Positions 57,265 through 64,000 of a stretch of DNA of 64,000 bases are shown piece after piece (the first letter of the stretch is position 1; each line of letters begins with the position of its first letter). The stretch is from the NCBI RefSeq assembly GCF_003473485.1, contig NC_053045.1:58012494-58076493 (forward strand), read 5' to 3'. Made by a program: the position numbers and the translations under genes. The notes under the pieces are model-generated. The model saw only the letters and a list, made by a program, of their open reading frames with translations, did no database searches and was not told the DNA's origin. This DNA is from Medicago truncatula (taxonomy: Eukaryota; Streptophyta; Magnoliopsida; Fabales; Fabaceae).

Positions 57265-57432
57265 AACCTGTCCTGTCAGGGGGTGAAAGGCAACTCGCCA
57301 ATGACCGTTAAGAGACGGTGGGTTGCGCCAACACCTATTATTTCGAACACACCTGCCGCGCGAGTAACAGTTCATTCCTTACTTTGGTTTCGGACGGCAT
57401 CTCGTCAATTTTTGGAAGCCGAAAGGCTCTCG
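57265..57432 (+). ncRNA. snRNA-like gene, candidate U4atac (copy 2)
   Basis: It starts 34 bp after the TATA begins, as copy 1 does, with the same 5' segment 'aacctgtcctgtcaggggg' and 'tgaaaggcaac'. Stems are conserved by compensating changes: copy 1 pairs GGUG with CGCC where copy 2 pairs GGUG with CACC, and the inner CUGGUCA/UGACUAG of copy 1 corresponds to CGCC/GGUG plus ACCGU/ACGGU here. The Sm site AAUUUUUGG is at 57407-57415 with the same 'ctcgtc' in front. The 3' hairpin is shorter (AGCC-GAAA-GGCU) yet still pairs. The middle (57350-57395) has diverged. U4atac identity is preferred but unconfirmed. This copy keeps all landmark elements. Confidence 0.62.
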
Positions 57433-57690
57433 TTATTCAATCAATTCTTGAAAAGATTTATCTTATTGATTTTCACATGAATTTTAGGTGTCTTTGGTTT
57501 GTTTGTCGTTTTATGCGACGTTGTTAGATTTTTTTTTTGTCTAAAGAAAAATTTGCAAACTCTTTAATTCTTTTGTCCCAAAAAATTCTTAAAATATGAA
57601 TTAAAAATAAAATTTTAAGCGTAAAAAATATAAAGATTTATATTTAATTTATCTCTCAATAAAATATTTTAAACTTTATACACTAAACAT

Positions 57691-58584
57691 GGGTGGAATC
57701 TAGGATGAGGGTTCAGTTAAATCCCTCACTTATGTACCGCTCCCATTACATTAAATTAGTCTATATGATATCGTTAATCATTTCCACACTCAATTCAATC
57801 TCAAGTTTCGTCTCTGCATCCACATTCTCTCTCTCCTAGCATGTTACTCTGTTGCTGCTACACAACGACATGGACAATGGCTTCCTCTAATTCATCGACA
57901 CAGTTTATTGCCAAAATCCCCACATTTCAATTCCAACATTTTTTCATTTAAAATTTCTTTCATTTCTTATAATCCCGCACAAACTTTTGTTAATTATTCA
58001 TTATGTTAGGTTAATTTCTGTTCTTCCTATGTGAAACTTGAAAATTAAAAATTACAAAGTATGGAATCAAATTCATTTGGTTGAAAGATGATAATGAAAG
58101 GAGCACGAGCTTCTCCAAAATTTAGAAGAAACAAGATCCCATAAAAAACATAATAGTGCAAGGAGCATGAAAAGGTGTTGGCCGTAAAGTTTTTCTTTAA
58201 GATTTTAACAAACTATTTCCCATAAGGTTGTGGCCATGTAATTGGAATTCAATTCGATTTTAATAAGAAAACTTTTAGTTCTGTATTGGTGATTTTTGGA
58301 TGTTCCAGAGTCCAGATGTTTTGCAAATAAGAAGATAGGAGATGGTGGTTTTATATTTCATTTATACTTGGTAAGATCTGAATGAAAATGGTGGGGGGTG
58401 GCAGAGAACCGCCGTGACAAAAGTGAGGGAAAGGACGATAAGGGGATAGAGAAGAATTTGTTGGGTCCAATCTGGCTAACACATGATACAATCTCATAAG
58501 TTCTTTCATCTAATAGCTTTTAATGATGGTCCACCCATATTTTAGGTGAGGGACTTAAGTGAACCCTTACCCTAGAATCTACCC
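57691..58584. mobile_element. Foldback element
   Basis: The left arm 'gggtggaatctaggatgagggttcagttaaatccctcac' is inverted at the right end ('gtgagggacttaagtgaacccttaccctagaatctaccc'). The flanking direct repeat 'taaacat' lies at 57684-57690 and 58585-58591. The interior has exon-like sections (57790-57960, 58080-58180) that I cannot identify and that might be captured DNA. Confidence 0.7.
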
Positions 58585-58689
58585 TAAACATGACTACAAA
58601 AACCTTAAACCTTAACGAAATCAAAATTTCAAATATACTCACAAGTCGACTTAAACGCAGAGACAAAAAGTGGTCTTGTTGCAAAAATT

Positions 58690-59335
58690 CTTCTTCCACA
58701 TTTTGGTACTTGCAGGCAGCAGAATGCTGCATGAAAAGAAAAAAAAAATCCCTTCGTTTATGCGGTAAAAAACAAGGATATTTGTGAATAGTTTTACAGT
58801 AAAGCGATATGATTGCCACATTATTGCTCTATTTAGAAGGATAAAAATGGAGTACCTATCATTTAGAATTTGTCATGATACAAAATGAAGTACCTATCAT
58901 TTAGAACTTGTCATGATACACGTGACTATGTTCGAACCTGTGTTCGAACCTCCAATCACAGGAAGAAGCAACAATGATTAAAAATAAACAGAACAGCCAA
59001 ACACCGTAAGGCTACAAAGATACAATAGGTGGGTGTGTAGGATTCCTTGTTACAGTAACCGTAAAATCAATGTAATTAAAAATGGACAAAATTTGATCAC
59101 TACTTCAGGTGATGTCTATGTAATTTTTTAAGTTTTTTAAAGGTTATCAAAATTACATCAAAAGTAGATTTCTCAATAACACTAGTTTTATGCCTTTTAA
59201 CTCTTTCTTTCAACAAATCCAGAATAGAAACCCATTACAGGCACCCGAAAAATGATATAGGGGTGCATTGGCTACTATATTGCGCGTCAATTCTCTCCAT
59301 CTGAAGATATAGTTTCTTTCTCCATGCAGCATAAA
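58690..59335 (+). repeat. Second copy of the J-protein 3' end and downstream flank
   Basis: 'cacattttggtacttgcaggcagcagaatgctgca' (58698) parallels 'cgcattttggtatttgcagacatctagtatgctgca' in the J-protein last exon (54445). The following 'gaatttgtcatgatac...gttcgaacct', 'cagtaaccgtaaaatc' and 'cactacttcaggtgatgtc' parallel 54660-54870. The segment thus begins inside a J-protein exon and runs into PUM24 flank, marking the duplication boundary. No working J-protein is encoded here. Confidence 0.8.
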
Positions 59336-59341
59336 TTAAAA

Positions 59342-62300
59342 TCACTGGCTTGCTTGTTCTTTGGCCTGTGGGTTCTTGAGAACTCCATTATCAATTAAAG
59401 GCTGCAACTCTTTTTTTGCAAGCTTCTGTACCTTTGAATCTGTTGATTCCAAAAATGCAGTGATAACCTTACAGCTGCAATCACAAAGTCAAGAAAAAGA
59501 AAACATAAGAAATTGTTCCTCTGTACCATGATTCTGTTGGATTGTAATATGCGAGCAAATGAGACCCCACCTGTGACCATGGGCCCATAATTCACATTTC
59601 CCTTTTAAAGCTTCCTTCCATAAGATGGAAGCAAAGTCAGGGCAGTCCAAGATTAGTTTTCTAATGGTCCGATTTGAAAAGAAATTTTCAAGGACGTGCT
59701 CCTCTTGTGAATCTTCTGACTTAGGCACTGCTGCAAGAGATGCTATCGCTTTGTGGAGAGAATTAATCTTATCATCCAAAGTTGGATGCAATATGCCCTC
59801 AGATCCCCCAGTCGCAACCTGCATGTTGCCATTGAATTTATCAAAAAGGCAATGCTACGTAACAAATTGAGCTTGTAAAATTTAAATATCAATGTAATAA
59901 CTATTACCTCGTATATGACCTCTTTGCCAAAATTTGACCGTATCAGTTCTCCTACATTCTCAATACATATATCAAGAAGACTCTGTAGAAAATTACAATC
60001 AAACATTACTTTCAGTACAATTTCACAATCCAGAAGTTATTGATGTAAATAACCTTTCCCATAAAAAAAAAAATGAATCAGGCCAGCAACCAGAGGTTAA
60101 GGAAAATACAGAGGAATACATCACTATAAAACACAAGTAAAACATGGAAGGATAACTAATTTATTAGAAGGAAAGCTAAAGCAGCCGACCTCTGCAAATC
60201 CACTGTTGATCAATAGCTCCTGCCTTCTGACCAATGGGTCTTTCTTTCCACTCTCAGCTAGGTCAGTATCATCCACAGAAGTTTTATCTTCATTAACTTC
60301 GGGCACTTTCACTTCGCTGTCTTCCATGGAATCATCGTTGCCAATTGAAACCTTGGAAGTTTCTGTCTGAGAGCTTGCTTCTGACTGATCCTGACAGTGA
60401 TCAGAATGAATGAAGTGATTAATGAGTTGCTAAAGTATAAAAAGACGGAAAAGATGGGAACAAAAGAAACCTTGAGAGACAGAGAAGGTATAGATGAATT
60501 CATAGAAGCAAGTTCATCAGGACTGAAATAGCGTGAACAGTTGGGGTGTAGTAATTGGAGTAAAGGACGTCTTCCATTCTGAAAATCCAGAAGTTATATT
60601 CATCAAAACATCATAAACCACATCATAAGAACATAAAATATTTATGCATTGTTTTATTTATGGGATTGAAGAAGCTAGGGCAGGAGGAACAAAGAAATTA
60701 CTGCCAAATAGATGCTAAGTGCATATAAAGGATTTCAAGAATATTCTTATTATTATTTGATGAAAATTATAGTTTATATTGGCTTCTTTTTTACAATGAT
60801 TGTAAATATCATATGTGAAGTATAAAATAAAAGAACCTTGTCCAAAACAAGCTCCTTCAGAATTGATTGAAGCTCGCGAATGATAACCTGAAATGAGAAT
60901 ATTTTAAAAGCTTAATATGAAACAAGTATCATTAAATATAGAGCAACAATTACTATGCAATAGAATATCAAAATCAAACTCACCTTTGTTATCAGTTTTG
61001 TGTCGTCGACAACTGAAAGGATGGAAACCAGCACCTAAGAGTTTAAATGAATAAAATATTCAAATTTTAAGTTCTGAATGGAAGGTAAGTTATGACGAAT
61101 AAGACTTTGGGGAAATATGATTCCCTTTCACTGATAATGGGAGTTTATTCATTATTTTATAATCTGAAACAAGAAAACTTTAAACAAGTACTAGATAAAG
61201 AATATTGTAGCAAGTAGCAATTACATATGGAAAGCAAGCAACTACTAAGTCAGTAGACTGAACAGTTAGGCAAGCATCTAAGCCTCACTTTTTTTTTTTG
61301 ACAAAATGTAAGCCTTACTTTAACCCTAAAGGTATGTTTGGATGAAGGGTTTAGGAGGGGAGGGGAGTGCTTGCTTTTCTTTTTTAAATTACGGACACTA
61401 TATGATGTTTTTTTAAATCAATTAAGTGTGATTGAACTTATGATCATTAATCATGATATTCTTTTAATTGTTCTAGAATATATCAAAATATAGACTTAGC
61501 CCTTCAAAGTCCTTAAGTCCTCCCCTCCAAAAACCCTCTCCGAAACGGACCCCTAAGGCTTTCTTTGGGAGTTTGGAGGGGAAGGGAGGGTTTTGTGAAA
61601 AAAGGAAGGATCAAGTGGATGAAATAAAGGACTTTGAGAGGGGAGGGTTTTGGGGTGTTCACTTTTCTTCATAATACAAAATCCTCCTAATTTGGGGGAA
61701 CTAAAAAATTGTATTGGAGGGATTAGAAGGGTTTATATGAATTCTTCAAATTCAATCTATGTTGTTATAATATTCTTAAAATTAAAAATATATTAATCAT
61801 AAGCATTAATTTATCATTCTCTAAAAAAATACTCCTACAAAAAATGTGAAAGATCTCCATTTTCCCCTAAAATTCCCCACCCCGCAAAAGCCCTCCCCTC
61901 CCCTCCAAACTCCCAAACAAAGCCCAAGTGTTTTGTAAACAGATATTTCACCACTATTTTCCCATTTATTAATTCTTTCAGTGTGCCCATTTTGACCTAG
62001 TTCAGAAGGCCACACTGTTTTTTACTATATGTGTGCCCATTAAGCAAGATTAAGACTTCGATACCAAAAATTAAAAGTAGGTAGCTGTGCAACGAAACAT
62101 AGCTAGAGTAAAATCACTAACCATACACCCATATTGATGATAAGCTGTTTTCCCTATGTGCCCTTTCAATCCTTTGATAATCTTCTTTCTTTCCTAAATA
62201 GGGAATGTGAAGTAGAATGAATTATGTGTCAGATTCGATCATCGTGAATACTTCACACGTTTCAATTTAAAATAATAGTTGCTAAACAAACCTTGGCATT

Positions 62301-63421
62301 CCCATATTTCACACAAAGAATTCCAATTTTGGCACCATCCTTTGTACCAATCATTCTGATAAGTAGTGGACTTGATAACTGTTGAATTATCTCTGCAACA
62401 GAGGTCTTTGAAAAAACTCAATTTAGATAGCTAAATGCTATTGCCATAACCAAATTCCTTAGCTGTAACAAAAACCACAACGAATTGTTGCAGGAAAGAA
62501 AAAGGGGTACCTTATCAGCAATGCTAAAGTATTCCAACAAGACTCTGTGTAGGATAGAGTGGTCAACTATCCCTTTCTCTAAAATTGGCTGAATCACTTT
62601 CGACATATGACGTGAAACTGAGCCTTTTTGTAGACCCAACTTGGACATTACATCTAGTAATCTGACATGTAATTGAAAGAAAACTAAGTAAAAATACTCC
62701 AGAAAGAGGAAAATAAAATAAAGCATCATATTGAATTCCATCAGATCGTGATCAGTAAAATTAAGAGATTAAGTAAGACCAGTTCATGAAGAGTAGCAAT
62801 TATTGCTAACAAAATTCGGAGACTGCAAAATACATTGCCAGCTTCATTACATAAAATTATCAATCAAACTGATGTCAGGTAATTATTTGTCCAAAAGTAT
62901 ATAAGTAAAAGTCAAAATATTCAACTTGTCATGTTTTCTAAGCAACATTAACTATTATTAATTTTAATTATCAGAGACTGTTAAGACCCGTAGTATGACG
63001 GCATATTCTTCAGTATACTCACGTATAAATTAATATATGATGACATAAGAAACCTCTAATCAAGCAAAAGCTAATTAAGTGCCTATTGGATAACTTGCAA
63101 TCTTTGCTTCTGTGTTCTATGCAGGTCTCAGTGAAATTAAAAAAAAGTTGGAACAGAAGATCATCCTTCTCAACAAGAAAAACAGTAAATTCAAAATTCC
63201 ATTCATGATTATTATATTATTTTTAAAATGTGGCACCTAGAAGAGATATAGACAAGCAACAATGTCCCAAATGCTTTAATATAATTCCTGACAGCAGAAT
63301 CTTTACCTGGTTTCCTTCGCTGGGACTAGGTCCTTAAACAACTGAAGCTCTGTGGAATATAATTCCAAAAGTAGCTCTTGCTTTTGTGCAGCACTGGCTA
63401 AGTCGTATGCATGCTCAACAA
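59342..63421 (-). CDS. Pumilio-type nucleolar RNA-binding protein (PUM24/PUF6 class), 5' end outside window
   Basis: Exons on the minus strand, 5' to 3': 63307-63421, 62511-62661, 62292-62405, 62122-62193, 60984-61034, 60837-60887, 60471-60578, 60190-60390, 59908-59982, 59571-59819 and 59342-59474 (stop). All have GT-AG borders and join in frame. The product reads VEHAYDLASAAQKQELLLEL, VMSKLGLQKGSVSRHM, VIQPILEKGIVDHSILHRVL, PLLIRMIGTKDGAKIGILCV, KYGNAKERKKIIKGLKGH, VLVSILSVVDDTKLITK, NGRRPLLQLLHP, an acidic linker, then GKKDPLVRRQELLINSGFAE and the C-terminal CPL region to NGVLKNPQAKEQASQ. In Arabidopsis and yeast this class acts in pre-rRNA processing in the nucleolus. N-terminal exons lie to the right of the window. 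The decayed copy at 55090-56780 shows the exon expected next. Confidence 0.93.
61330..61553. mobile_element. MITE in a PUM24 intron (first of two)
   Basis: 'ggtatgtttggatgaagggtttaggaggggaggggag' is inverted at the right as 'cctcccctccaaaaaccctctccgaaacggacccc'. It lies in the intron between exons 62122-62193 and 60984-61034. Confidence 0.6.
61556..61925. mobile_element. MITE in a PUM24 intron (second of two)
   Basis: The arms 'ggctttctttgggagtttggaggggaagggagggtttt' and 'aaaagccctcccctcccctccaaactcccaaacaaagccc' are near-perfect complements. It is adjacent to the previous MITE, and the two share related ends. Confidence 0.75.
62665..63300 (-). other. Intron of the PUM24-type gene
   Basis: AT-rich intron between exons 63307-63421 and 62511-62661. 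No further feature seen. Confidence 0.5.
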
Positions 63422-63614
63422 CTGCATAAGATGTATATACATAAAACTTAATTTAAGGAAGCTGATGTTGACTAAATACTGAAATATTTGAATTATTGAC
63501 TGACAACAATTAGTTTTGGTGCATGAAAAACCAAGAAATGCAAAAAGAAAACAAATTGAATCCCCTCTCTCTCTTCCTTGCTAGTCTTTCTCGCATCCTA
63601 AACAAGCCAGCTTT

Positions 63615-63935
63615 AAAAAAAATAAAAAGGGCAGCCTGGTGCACTAAAGCTCCCGTCCCACCATTTTGATGAATTGGACGCAGCCTTACCCTGTTTTTAC
63701 ACAATACGCTGCTTCCAAGACTTGAATCTGTGACCTTTCAGTCACGTGACAACAACTTTTACCGTTGCGCCAAGGCTAAAGCTCCCGCATATGCAGGGTA
63801 TGGGAAGGGGTCCCACCATTTTGGTGTATTGTACACCTTACCCCGTTTTTACACAAGAGGCTGTTTCCAGGACTTGAACCTGTGACCTTTCAGTCACGTG
63901 ACAACAACTTTTACCGTTGCGCCAGGGCTCCCCCT
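63615..63935 (-). mobile_element. Au-type SINE dimer
   Basis: There are two tandem, near-identical tRNA-derived units on the minus strand (about 63637-63777 and 63778-63935). Each shows the A-box complement 'accgttgcgccaaggct' or 'accgttgcgccagggct' and a B-box region ('gacttgaacctgtgacc'), plus the 'ccttaccc(c/t)gtttttacacaa' and 'ggtcccaccattttg' body of the widespread angiosperm Au SINE. The 16-bp duplication 'taaacaagccagcttt' is exact at 63599-63614 and 63936-63951, so the dimer inserted as one unit. It lies in or next to the PUM24 5' introns. Confidence 0.85.
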
Positions 63936-64000
63936 TAAACAAGCCAGCTTTTTTTTTTTTGAAGAAGCTAAATTAACCCACCTAAATTGGCACTAGGAAG

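Overview
The window looks like nuclear DNA of a flowering plant, most likely a legume of the Medicago type. It is strongly AT-rich. Its genes have short AT-rich GT-AG introns, TATA boxes of the form TATATAA, and no ribosome-binding sites or operons. The spaces between genes hold foldback MITEs, hAT and Mutator-type non-autonomous elements, tRNA-derived SINEs (including an Au-type dimer), truncated LINEs, one long solo LTR and one insert of plastid DNA. The species assignment is an inference from repeat style and protein resemblance.

Layout, left to right. 1-9 kb: repeats and one small plant protein gene (5176-5442). 9.77-11.62 kb: a complete five-exon exopolygalacturonase (GH28), followed by a plastid rpoC1 fragment. 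13.4-17.85 kb: foldback elements, a (CT)n tract, and a TIR element broken by a solo LTR that ends 87 bp before a MORF/DAG-type organellar RNA-editing factor (17928-19466). 20.4-22 kb: a foldback element carrying a fragment of plastid glucose-6-phosphate isomerase. 23.68-26.40 kb: a TPR protein with endocytic-adaptor-like motifs. 29.28-30.35 kb: an intronless mTERF gene followed by a broken tandem copy. 31-38 kb: MITEs, nested hAT elements and a decayed LRR (TNL-type) relic. 38.89-39.45 kb: a glycine-rich protein on the minus strand. 41.69-43.71 kb: a PP2C phosphatase. 44.23-46.46 kb: a protein with the gamma-glutamylcyclotransferase-like fold. 47.4-49.2 kb: a structured snRNA-like gene followed directly by a Pack-MULE carrying a sterol C-14 reductase fragment. 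49.6-51.8 kb: LINE remnants. 53.47-54.58 kb: a J-domain protein. 54.45-56.8 kb: a decayed duplicate of PUM24. 57.2 kb: a second copy of the snRNA-like gene. 59.34 kb to the right edge: the PUM24/PUF6-type gene on the minus strand, its 5' end outside the window.

The genes are independent housekeeping or tissue-specific loci and do not form a cluster with one joint function. The best candidates for something undescribed are four. First, two diverged snRNA-like genes 10 kb apart share exact promoter spacing (USE-32 bp-TATA-34 bp-start), an Sm site and covarying stems; I read them as U4atac-like. Second and third are two foldback elements that carry pieces of host metabolic genes. Fourth is a tandem duplication of the J-protein/PUM24 junction. 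No CRISPR, rRNA or true tRNA gene is visible.
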